Source: AG2 sp036493735
GTDB lineage: Bacteria; Gemmatimonadota; Gemmatimonadetes; Gemmatimonadales; Gemmatimonadaceae
Length of the DNA stretch: 64,000 nucleotides
Reading direction: 5' to 3'
Assembly: GCA_036493735.1 (NCBI GenBank)
Contig: DASXPH010000091.1
Coordinates: 1-64,000 of the forward strand
The notes below the pieces were generated by a model that was given only the letters and a program-made list of their open reading frames with translations, searched no databases and was not told where the DNA came from. This document shows, one piece after another, positions 24,383 through 34,584 of this stretch. A program made the position numbers and the translations under genes. Within the stretch, counting starts at the first letter, position 1, and every line of letters starts with the position of its first letter.

Positions 24383-26023
24383 ATGAACAAACTGTCTGCC
24401 ATTGCGGTCTTTGCCATCGCCGCGGCCTGCGCCGCGCCGCGTACGGTCGCGACCCCTGCCTCGGTGCCCGCACCGACGCCCACACCGACGGCGCCGGCCC
24501 ATGCCGCGATGCCGCCCGCGGAACCTCAGCGCAATTGGCAGCTCCTCGACGAGTACGCCGATGGCGTCCCTGGCATCAGCTCCGAGCGCGCGATGCATGA
24601 CCTCCTCGCGGGCAAGCAGCCGCGGACGGTGATCGTCGCCGTGATCGACGGCGGCATCGACACGGCGCACGTCGATCTTCGGGCGAATCTGTGGTTGAAT
24701 CCAAAGGAAGTTCCCGCCAACGGCCGCGACGACGACACCAACGGCTTCATCGACGACATGCGTGGCTGGAACTTCATCGGCGGCAAGGACGGCAGGGACG
24801 TGCACTACGACACCTTCGAGGTGACGCGACTCTACGCGTGGTGCACCAACGCTGGCCCATCGCCAGGTCCGGTGACGCCCGACGAGAAGAGCAAGTGCGA
24901 TGCGATTCAACACGAATATGAGAAGACGCGAAACGACACCCAGGAGCAGGTGACGCAGATCAACCAGATCGACGGGATCCTGTCGCAGATTCTCCCGATC
25001 CTACGTCGTGCCGCAGGGACTGATTCGCTCACGCGCGCGAACGTTGCCGCCATCCAGCCAAAGAACAACCAGGAAGAGCAGGCGAAGTCGATCTTCCTGC
25101 GCATGGCCGCGGAGGGCATCACGCCCAAGGACGTCGCCGAGGCCAAGACGGAGTATCAGGCGCGGCTCGAGTACGGCTTGAACCCGCAGTACAATCCACG
25201 CCCGATGGTCGGCGACAATTACTCGGTGACGGGCGAGCACAACTACGGCAACTCCGACGTGATGGGTCCCGACGCCAAGCACGGGACGCACGTCGCCGGT
25301 ATCATCGGCGCGGTTCGCGACAACAACGTCGGCACCGACGGCATCGCGCCGGCGGTGAGGATCATGATGGTTCGCGCCGTGCCCGATGGCGACGAGCGCG
25401 ATAAGGACATCGCGAACGCCATTCGTTATGCGGTGGACAACGGCGCGCGCGTGATCAACATGAGCTTCGGCAAGCCCTTCTCGCCGCAGAAGCCGGCCGT
25501 CGACTCGGCCGTCCGTTATGCGGACGCGCACGGCGTGCTGATGGTGCATGCCGCCGGCAACGACAACGAGAACACCGACGAGAAGGCGAGCTTCCCGACG
25601 CCAAATTATCTGGGCGGCGGACGCGCGCAGAACTGGATCGAGGTCGGCGCCTCCTCGTGGAAGTCGGGCGACGCGCTCGTCGCGCCCTTCTCGAACTACG
25701 GCAAGAATCTCGTGGACGTCTTCGCGCCTGGTGTGGACATCCTGTCGACGGTGCCCGGCGGCTACGAGCGCGACAGCGGCACGAGCATGGCATCGCCAGT
25801 CGTCACCGGACTCGCGGCGTTGCTCCTGAATTATTTCCCGAATCTCACCGCCGCGGACGTGAAGCGGATCATTCTCGCGTCAGCCGTTAGGCATGCGGAT
25901 CAGACGGTCCAGAAGCCGGGTGGTGGTACGGCGCGCTTCGGCGAGCTCTCGGCGACCGGGGGTATCGTCAATGCCTACGAGGCAGTGAAGATGGCGCAGA
26001 AGGAGATGGCGGCACACCCGTGA
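24383..26023 (+). CDS. S8 (subtilisin-like) serine protease lipoprotein
   Basis: 546 residues from ATG 24383, selected because MNKLSAIAVFAIAAACAAP is a lipoprotein signal (lipobox AAAC); the frame is open from 24311. Catalytic Asp89 is in VAVIDGGIDTAHVDL, His300 in KHGTHVAGIIGA, Ser468 in DSGTSMASPVVTGLAALLL. A 211-residue gap between Asp and His is far larger than in classical subtilisins; it contains charged, helical, possibly coiled-coil sequence (residues about 150-270). An oxyanion Asn is in HAAGNDNENTD. Probably anchored in a membrane and facing the periplasm. Confidence 0.92.
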   Translation: MNKLSAIAVFAIAAACAAPRTVATPASVPAPTPTPTAPAHAAMPPAEPQRNWQLLDEYADGVPGISSERAMHDLLAGKQPRTVIVAVIDGGIDTAHVDLRANLWLNPKEVPANGRDDDTNGFIDDMRGWNFIGGKDGRDVHYDTFEVTRLYAWCTNAGPSPGPVTPDEKSKCDAIQHEYEKTRNDTQEQVTQINQIDGILSQILPILRRAAGTDSLTRANVAAIQPKNNQEEQAKSIFLRMAAEGITPKDVAEAKTEYQARLEYGLNPQYNPRPMVGDNYSVTGEHNYGNSDVMGPDAKHGTHVAGIIGAVRDNNVGTDGIAPAVRIMMVRAVPDGDERDKDIANAIRYAVDNGARVINMSFGKPFSPQKPAVDSAVRYADAHGVLMVHAAGNDNENTDEKASFPTPNYLGGGRAQNWIEVGASSWKSGDALVAPFSNYGKNLVDVFAPGVDILSTVPGGYERDSGTSMASPVVTGLAALLLNYFPNLTAADVKRIILASAVRHADQTVQKPGGGTARFGELSATGGIVNAYEAVKMAQKEMAAHP

Positions 26024-26032
26024 GCGCGTGGC

Positions 26033-26086
26033 GCATCACGCATCACGCATCACGCATCACGCATCACGCATCACGCATCACGCATC
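26033..26086. repeat. Tandem 7-mer array (GCATCAC x7 plus a partial unit)
   Basis: Seven perfect copies of GCATCAC (26033-26081) followed by GCATC. It fills the gap between the stop of the S8 protease (26023) and the stop of the convergent MFS gene (26090). A 7-bp unit would be prone to slippage. It looks like a single arm of the low-complexity elements seen elsewhere. Confidence 0.95.
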
Positions 26087-26089
26087 CGA

Positions 26090-27457
26090 TTACGCCGCCT
26101 TACGCCGAACCTTCAACCGTACTGCCCTCAGCACCACCGCGGAGACATAGCCTCCGCGCTCGGCTTGAGGCGCGGGAACGCGACGGAGCCACGGGTAGGC
26201 GGACAAGCGTAACGCGAGCGCGATCGAGAACAGGGCCGCGTACGCCGCCGTCGCGCCCCAGCGCGCGTCCACGACGTCGAGCAGAGCGCCACTGACCAAC
26301 GGGGCGACGCCGGCGGCGAGACCGAAGGCAACGCTATAGACGACGAACGCGCGAATCCGCTCCGCGCCCGCGCCCGCTGTCCGCACCATCGTCATGCTCA
26401 CCGTGATGTTCCAGCCGCTGTTGCAGATGCCGTAGAGCACGTAGCCGATGAACAGAAACGCGGGGTGAAGAAAGAGCGCCGCGAGCCACCACACCGGATC
26501 GAGCGACAGACCGGCGAAGGCGATCGACATCAAGCCTTTGCCGCCGAAGCGGTCACCGAGCTTGCCCCACGATTTCGCGCCGAGGATACCGCCGCCGACG
26601 GCGACGGCGCTCAGGAACATGATCGTCCCGACCGACACGCCGAGGTGCGCAATGGCCATGGCCTCGCCCTGACGTGTCGAGAACCCGATCGCGAATCCCC
26701 ACGCGAGCGCAAAGCGCACGAGCCGCCATTGCTCCGGTGTGCGCGGTAATACCACCCAGGATCGCTGCGGCGTGAGCGCGCCGTTAGGCGTCGTCGGCGT
26801 CGGCAGAGAGAGGGACAACGACGGCGACGGGGACGGGAATCCGGCGGCGATGCGGCGGGCGCGTGTTCGGAGGCGGGCGAGTGGGAGCGCGATGAGCAGG
26901 TGAATGCCGACACCGCCCGCGATCGCCATCGACCGCGCGACGTGCGCCGGGACGCCGAGCCGCTCCGTCGCGTCGAGCGCAATGGAGGCGAGGATGCCTA
27001 ACGTGAGTCCAGCCGCCGACGCCCAGCGGCTCTTGATGGCGATGTAGCTGCCGTAGCTGTCCGGCGTCGTCGCCTCACTGTGGAGCGATGCCATGCTACC
27101 GTCGTACAGCTGCTGTCCAACGACACCAATGCCGAAGCCGACAAGAAAGCCGGCGAGCGTCAGCCCCTGGGGCCTAACGACCGCGAAGAGGGCGGCGAGG
27201 AGATACCCGCCGCGCTCGAGCCAGGTGGCGACGGAGGCGACGCGTCCGACCTCATAGCGGCGGAGCAGCTCGGGCATCGCGAGGTGCAGGAGTCGCGCGC
27301 CGTAGGGCAAGGCCGCGAGCGCCGCGATGGTGAAGTGGCCGCCGCCCAGCGCCACCGCGAGCCCGGCAAACATGGCGCCACTCGCGAGCACGCGCGCCCC
27401 GCTGCAAAAGATGCCTTCGGCGTACCCCGGATGCCGTGTAATGCGCTCGACTGTCAC
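26090..27457 (-). CDS. MFS transporter
   Basis: 455 residues with about 12 hydrophobic segments, split by a central cytoplasmic loop (about 205-235) unusually rich in Ser, Pro and Leu (PSPSPSLSLSLPTPTTP). Conserved-looking spots: HFTIAALAALPYG, YGSYIAIKSRWASAAGL, SWGKLGDRFGGKGLMSIAFA, and YGICNSGWNITVSMTMVR. It belongs to MFS but I cannot assign a substrate; a lipid or drug efflux role is possible. Downstream neighbour is the convergent S8 protease; upstream lies a repeat element and the M48 lipoprotein gene on the same strand. Confidence 0.8.
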   Translation of the reverse strand: MTVERITRHPGYAEGIFCSGARVLASGAMFAGLAVALGGGHFTIAALAALPYGARLLHLAMPELLRRYEVGRVASVATWLERGGYLLAALFAVVRPQGLTLAGFLVGFGIGVVGQQLYDGSMASLHSEATTPDSYGSYIAIKSRWASAAGLTLGILASIALDATERLGVPAHVARSMAIAGGVGIHLLIALPLARLRTRARRIAAGFPSPSPSLSLSLPTPTTPNGALTPQRSWVVLPRTPEQWRLVRFALAWGFAIGFSTRQGEAMAIAHLGVSVGTIMFLSAVAVGGGILGAKSWGKLGDRFGGKGLMSIAFAGLSLDPVWWLAALFLHPAFLFIGYVLYGICNSGWNITVSMTMVRTAGAGAERIRAFVVYSVAFGLAAGVAPLVSGALLDVVDARWGATAAYAALFSIALALRLSAYPWLRRVPAPQAERGGYVSAVVLRAVRLKVRRKAA

Positions 27458-27475
27458 ATGTGGGTGACGATCGAG

Positions 27476-27578
27476 AGTGGCGACTGGTGACTGGTGGACG
27501 GTGATGATCGGTGGTCGGTGGTCGGTGAACCGACAGCTGACAGCTACCGATCACCGATCACCGTGCACCGCTCACCGT
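27476..27578. repeat. Inverted element with (GGTGGTCGGT)n-type arms
   Basis: Left arm 27476-27530 (ACTGGTGACTGGTGGACGG, GGTGGTCGGTGGTCGGTG), right arm 27545-27578 (ACCGATCACCGATCACCG...). The centre has AGCTGACAGCT, a small palindrome. It lies between the M48 and MFS genes. Confidence 0.75.
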
Positions 27579-28402
27579 TATTGCGCTGCTTGTCTCGGAG
27601 CGGGTGGCAGCGTCCCCAGACGACGCTTCATCGACTGGAACGCCTGGGTGTCCGTCGTCAGGCTCCGGAGCTGCGACTGCGGCACCTGCGACAGCATGCG
27701 CTGGATGTCGGCGATGCGGTCCTGCGTGCCGGGGTGATCCGAGAACCACGTGCTCACGGCGCTACTCCCGCTCTGCTCTTCCGCCAACAGCTTCTGGAAG
27801 AAGGTGAGCATGCCCTCGGGGCTGATCCCCGCGTTCATCACGTTGCGGAAACCGCCCTCGTCGGCCTGCACTTCGTCATCGCGGCTGAACTTCGCGAAGA
27901 TTGCCGTCCCGCCGACGTTGATCGCGGCCGCCGCCGCTTGATTGCTGCACACGCCCGTGAGCGCGCACGCGAGCGCGACGCCGACATTGGCGCCCTGCAT
28001 CTGCTCCATCTGCTTCACCGAGTGCCGCCTAACGACATGCTCGATCTCGTGCCCGATGACGCCTGCCAGCTCGTCCATCCGCTCGGCGCGAGAGAGAACG
28101 CCGCGGTTCACGTAAATGATCCCACCCGGGAGCGCGAAGGCGTTCACGATGTCGGTGTTCACGACGTAGAACTGCCACTGGAGATCCGAGCGGGATGTGT
28201 GGCTCGCGATCTGATTGCCCAACGACGATACGTATTGATTGATCTGTGCATCCTGCACGAGCGGAAGCTGCTGCTGAATCTGAGCGGACTCCTGCTGACC
28301 CAGCTGCACTTCCTGCTGCTGCGAGACGCCACACGCGCTGACCCCGAGCGCGACTGCTAGAGCAAGGGCCACGAACCCCGTAGCCTCACGACAACGCTGC
28401 AT
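27578..28402 (-). CDS. M48 family metalloprotease lipoprotein
   Basis: About 274 residues from ATG 28402, which begins a lipoprotein signal (FVALALAVALGVSACG). A Gln-rich stretch follows (QQQEVQLGQQESAQIQQQL). The metalloprotease domain has NAFALPGGIIYVNRG, the zinc motif GHEIEHVVRRHS near residue 130, and DDEVQADEGG with the third ligand Glu. This is the M48 peptidase family of BepA/YfgC and LoiP, periplasmic proteases for outer-membrane protein quality control. An open frame upstream to 28570 is only repeat sequence and is excluded. Confidence 0.92.
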   Translation of the reverse strand: MQRCREATGFVALALAVALGVSACGVSQQQEVQLGQQESAQIQQQLPLVQDAQINQYVSSLGNQIASHTSRSDLQWQFYVVNTDIVNAFALPGGIIYVNRGVLSRAERMDELAGVIGHEIEHVVRRHSVKQMEQMQGANVGVALACALTGVCSNQAAAAAINVGGTAIFAKFSRDDEVQADEGGFRNVMNAGISPEGMLTFFQKLLAEEQSGSSAVSTWFSDHPGTQDRIADIQRMLSQVPQSQLRSLTTDTQAFQSMKRRLGTLPPAPRQAAQ

Positions 28403-28488
28403 TTCAGCTCCTCCTCCTGGAGACGTACGGCCTCCGAAGGCAGGACTGGTGCCGAAGCGGTCGCAAGGACGGCGGGAACCGGACTCTT

Positions 28489-28600
28489 GGGGCAGAGGGC
28501 TGTGGGTCGAGGGCAGAGGGTTGGAACAAGGTAGGCCGACGCCAGAGCCCTCGGCATTTTCCATTTTCACCCTCTACCCTCCGCCCTCTACCCTCTGCCA
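28489..28600. repeat. Composite element, degenerate core
   Basis: Left arm 28489-28523 (GGGGCAGAGGGCTGTGGG...), right arm 28569-28600 (ACCCTCTACCCTCCGCCC...). The core GCCGA (28535-28539) / TCGGC (28551-28555) followed by ATTTT matches the other elements but with a shorter stem. The right arm overlaps the 3' end of the Spy-like gene and supplies its stop codon. Confidence 0.75.
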
Positions 28601-29154
28601 GGTGGTCGCGGTGGGTGGAACTCACGGCCGCCGAAGCTATCGCGCGGTCCGAATGCCTCACGATCGCGAAGCGTCTTCAGCTTCTCGCGTTGGACGGGCG
28701 TCAGCACCGAATCAAGTCCCGCCTGCGCACGAGCCAGCAGCGAGTCGAAACGCGGTTGCATCTCGGCGCGAATGCGGCGGAAGTCGGCCATCTGACGGGC
28801 CATGATCGCGTCCACGCGTCGCTGCTGCTCGGCAGTCAGATCGAGCTCGTGCGCGAACCGCTCGCGCATCCCGTCGCCATCAGCGCCGCCGGCGCCGCGA
28901 TGCCCCTCGCGTCCGCGCCGGCCCTCCATCGGTCCAAAGCCAGGCCCCGGTCCCATTTCCGGTCCAGCCCCGGGCCAGTGCCGACCGAAGCCTCTGTTGC
29001 GCGTGGCGAGCCGATCGGCGGCGAAGCCCAGCCCCATGCCGGCGAGCGCGACGACGGATAGAAGGGCGATCGCCATCCCGCGCGTCGCCCCACGGCGCGC
29101 GCGGAAGCGCGTCGTCGTAACCGGCGAAGTTACGAGTTTTATCAACGCGGTCAT
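28588..29154 (-). CDS. Spy/CpxP- or zinc-resistance-like periplasmic protein
   Basis: About 188 residues from the ATG overlapping the previous stop (29151-29154). A single membrane anchor (GMAIALLSVVALAGMGLGF) is followed by a Gly/Pro/Arg-rich linker (about 65-100) and a helical hairpin with LDLTAEQQRRVDAIMARQMADF, in part, and LDSVLTPVQREKLKTLRDRE. Paired 'LTxxQ' helices are the mark of Spy/CpxP/ZraP-type periplasmic chaperones and metal sensors. Third gene of an ECF sigma operon. The last codons and TAG stop lie in the repeat arm at 28569-28600. Confidence 0.75.
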   Translation of the reverse strand: MTALIKLVTSPVTTTRFRARRGATRGMAIALLSVVALAGMGLGFAADRLATRNRGFGRHWPGAGPEMGPGPGFGPMEGRRGREGHRGAGGADGDGMRERFAHELDLTAEQQRRVDAIMARQMADFRRIRAEMQPRFDSLLARAQAGLDSVLTPVQREKLKTLRDREAFGPRDSFGGREFHPPRPPGRG

Positions 29155-29591
29155 CGCACCACCGCTGCAGTCAACAACCACTCCGACGTCGGCTGTCCGA
29201 CGACCGCGTTCATCACCTGCTCGGAAGAGGCGCCCGCGGCGAGAGCGCGCGTCACGACGCTGTCGAGCCCCACGGTCGTCGATTGACGCGACAACGCCGT
29301 CGCGACCGCGGCGGAATCGCTCGCGATATCACCGCGTTGGCTTGCGCTGCCGCCGCCGATCCCCATGGCGAGAATTGCCGCGGCGGACGCGAGCGCCACT
29401 TCCGTGCGCGCCCACCGCGTCATCCACTCCCACCACGCCCGATCGCGCCGTGCATCGAGGACAACGCCCGCCGCGGCGGCGATGCGCGACCCGAGCAGCT
29501 CGAGCCGAGCCGCGCTCAACGCCGGTCCCTCGACGTCCCGAATCGCGCGGCCGAGTCGGGGGTCGCGGCTGGGCTCTCGTCTCTCAATCAC
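29151..29591 (-). CDS. Putative membrane anti-sigma-like protein
   Basis: 146 residues. A soluble N-terminal part of about 60 residues (PRLGRAIRDVEG, RLELLGSRIAAAAGVVLDARR), one membrane helix (VALASAAAILAMGIGGG), and a periplasmic tail rich in Ala, Ser and Val. It overlaps the sigma factor gene upstream by ATGA (29588-29591) and the Spy-like gene downstream by ATGA, so the three are coupled. Position and topology suggest it restrains the sigma factor; no anti-sigma motif is recognisable, so this is inference. Confidence 0.65.
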   Translation of the reverse strand: MIERREPSRDPRLGRAIRDVEGPALSAARLELLGSRIAAAAGVVLDARRDRAWWEWMTRWARTEVALASAAAILAMGIGGGSASQRGDIASDSAAVATALSRQSTTVGLDSVVTRALAAGASSEQVMNAVVGQPTSEWLLTAAVVR

Positions 29592-30220
29592 AGGCTGCTT
29601 CCTCCGCGCACTTCACGATCACCGTCACTCGCGTGTTTCGCGCGACGCGCCGCGTCGTTCCATAGCGGCTCCAGCGCCTTTCTCAGGCTCTGTCTCGCCT
29701 GGTGATGATGCCAGCGCACCGTCTCCCGGCTGATGCCTAACGCATCGGCGATCTCGGCGGTCGAGAGCCCGTCCACCTCGAACATGGCGACGACCAGGCG
29801 CTGTCGTGGCGGAAGCGCGTGAAGTGCCGCGGCGAAACGGTCGCGAATCTCCTGGCGCTCCGTCATCTCGAGTGGACTGGCGCCGCGCGAGGCGAACTCG
29901 CGCTGTTCCGGTTCCGCGGCCCGCAGTGCCCGAGCCTTCCGCGCGTTGAGTCCCGCGTTGATGAGCAAACGGTAAAACCAGGGCGCGAACGCGCGGTTCG
30001 CGTCGAAGGTCGCGATCCGATCCAGTGCTCGCACGAACGATTCCTGCACCAGATCCTCGGCGTCCTCGATGTTGCCGAGAAGCCGCCGCGCGACCGCGGT
30101 CGCCCGCCCGAGGTGGCGTCGCACCAGCATGTCATACGCCGCCGCGTCGCCACGCTGGGCACGTTCGACCAGATCGCGCTCGTCCGCGTCCGTGGCGTCG
30201 GAGGCGGAAGGACCTACCAT
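29588..30220 (-). CDS. ECF-type RNA polymerase sigma factor
   Basis: About 210 residues from ATG 30220; the frame is open to a GTG at 30283. Sigma region 2 is seen in YDMLVRRHLGRATAVARRLLG and DAEDLVQESFVRALDRI, region 4 in LPPRQRLVVAMFEVDGLSTAEIAD, in part, and GISRETVRWHHHQARQSLR, a helix-turn-helix. It directs RNA polymerase to a small regulon. The operon order sigma, one-helix membrane protein, Spy-like protein suggests a response to envelope or metal stress, with the downstream products as sensor/anti-sigma. Confidence 0.93.
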   Translation of the reverse strand: MVGPSASDATDADERDLVERAQRGDAAAYDMLVRRHLGRATAVARRLLGNIEDAEDLVQESFVRALDRIATFDANRAFAPWFYRLLINAGLNARKARALRAAEPEQREFASRGASPLEMTERQEIRDRFAAALHALPPRQRLVVAMFEVDGLSTAEIADALGISRETVRWHHHQARQSLRKALEPLWNDAARRAKHASDGDREVRGGSSL

Positions 30221-30342
30221 TTTCCTGGCAGGAAGCATCGGAACCCGAAAAGTTCGTCGCGCGCGGTGGCCAGATTCAGCCACCCACTATCGGGTACTAC
30301 ACCGCGCACGGCGAAAGCGTTGGCCGCGCGCATGTCGCCGCG

Positions 30343-30675
30343 TCAGGACTTTGCCGGGGGCTCGGACCGGAAAAATGCGCGCATGCACGCGCCGACAAGC
30401 CAGGTCCGGAAGCGGTCGCGATCTTGCGTATCGATCACGTCGAGAGCCGTCGCAACCTCCTCTTCGATCGCTTTGAGAGCGAGCAACAGCTCTTCCGGAC
30501 GCAGCCCGCGCGTCCGAGCGTCGTCCGCGGCGGCGGCGAGGGCGCCGTTGAGCGCGTGCTCACCGCCGGCCGGGTCGACCCAGCGCGCGGTGAGTGAGCT
30601 GTGAAGCTGGCGAGTCACTTCCGCGGAGAGTGATCGCTCTTCGTCGCGCGGCGAGCGCGGATTGTAGGCTACCAT
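30343..30675 (-). CDS. Small hypothetical protein
   Basis: 110 residues from ATG 30675 (the longer open frame upstream is not supported). It starts MVAYNPRSPRDEERSLSAEV and is mostly helical and acidic: EHALNGALAAAADDARTRGL, RPEELLLALKAIEEEVATAL, RDRFRTWLVGACMRAFF. No family recognised. It is divergent from the receiver-like gene; the 143-bp gap between them probably holds promoters. Confidence 0.6.
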   Translation of the reverse strand: MVAYNPRSPRDEERSLSAEVTRQLHSSLTARWVDPAGGEHALNGALAAAADDARTRGLRPEELLLALKAIEEEVATALDVIDTQDRDRFRTWLVGACMRAFFRSEPPAKS

Positions 30676-30818
30676 CACGTCAGGAGTCGTCGGCTTCAGA
30701 GAGTAGCGAAGGGAGCAGACCGCTCCACGTGCCATGGACGAATATATTTGGCACCAGACTGCAGCGAGTGCCAAAGACGCCAACTCGACCACAGAATTCG
30801 AGGAGCTCCAGAAGACAC

Positions 30819-31454
30819 GTGGTATTACGCGCCAACCGGGGCAAGGTGTTGATCCTGACGCCGCAGGCGATGACCGGTGCATTGCTCGGAATGCTCGTCG
30901 AGCTCGCCGGGCTGGAGCCTGTGTTCGCCGATACCGCGGAACGGCCCGAGGAGGCTCTCGCGCGACACGTCCCGTTGCTCGTAATTGTCGCTGACGGTGA
31001 CATCGATACCATCAAATCGGACCTGTTCCTGGCCCGTGCGAACCACCGTGGCATCGGCGTTGTCGTCTTTGGCATCAAGAACCACAGGGACGCATCGGCC
31101 TGGGCGAGCGAGCATGGCTTGCAGTATCTGGAGCTCCCGACGGACGCAGAGGTATTCGGGCGGATCCTCGACCAGGCCACGCGGCTCGATCGTCGATCGC
31201 GTCTGGCCGGCGACCGCCGGAATGGCGCGCATACGGAGCGCGGCGTCGACGGCACGCTGATCTTCCACGCGGTATCCGGTGAGCGCTGGTATGTCTACGA
31301 CCGGCGCTCCGGCGAGCGGCGGCAAGCGTCGCCGCCGACCTACCGGGCTTTCGTCAACGCCGAAGGTCACGAGCTACGTGTGCCGCTCGCGCCGCACGAA
31401 TTCCAGGACAAGAGTCCAGAGACGTTGCAGGAGCAGCTGGCGAGAGCGAAATAG
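30819..31454 (+). CDS. Receiver-like (degenerate) regulatory protein
   Basis: 211 residues from GTG 30819. The N-terminal 120 residues have an alternating strand/helix pattern like a response-regulator receiver (KVLILTPQAMTGALLGMLVE, PLLVIVADGDIDTIKSDLF, GIGVVVFGIKN, LQYLELPTDAEVFGRIL), but the acidic pair after strand 1 and the Lys after strand 5 are missing, so phosphorylation is unlikely. The C-terminal 80 residues include WYVYDRRSGERR and NAEGHELRVPLAPHEF. It lies just upstream of the large histidine kinase, separated by a terminator-bearing repeat. Confidence 0.6.
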   Translation: MVLRANRGKVLILTPQAMTGALLGMLVELAGLEPVFADTAERPEEALARHVPLLVIVADGDIDTIKSDLFLARANHRGIGVVVFGIKNHRDASAWASEHGLQYLELPTDAEVFGRILDQATRLDRRSRLAGDRRNGAHTERGVDGTLIFHAVSGERWYVYDRRSGERRQASPPTYRAFVNAEGHELRVPLAPHEFQDKSPETLQEQLARAK

Positions 31455-31558
31455 AGCTGGTAGAAGGTAGAGGGCGGAGGGTTGAGCGTGAAAAAGGAAT
31501 GAAGGCCGACGGCTTTACCGTCGGCCTTCCTTGTTCCAGCCCTCTACCCTCTACCCCC
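31455..31558. repeat. Composite element: (GGTAGAGGGCGGAGG) arms around a perfect stem
   Basis: Left arm 31458-31485 (GGTAGAAGGTAGAGGGCGG...), right arm 31539-31556 (CCCTCTACCCTCTACCCC). The core terminator is at 31502-31530. It separates the receiver-like gene from the histidine kinase. Confidence 0.8.
31502..31530 (+). terminator. Rho-independent-like terminator
   Basis: AAGGCCGACGG pairs perfectly with CCGTCGGCCTT (11 bp, five-base loop). CCTTCCTTGTT follows: U-rich but interrupted. The stem sequence is nearly the same as the cores at 18188 and 22478. Confidence 0.7.
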
Positions 31559-31623
31559 GTTGCCTTTCCCTCCGCCCGCCCGTCCTCCCTCGCCCACCCT
31601 CGCCTCCGCTCCAACTGTCGTCG

Positions 31624-34580
<2,957 letters not shown>

Positions 34581-34584
<4 letters not shown>

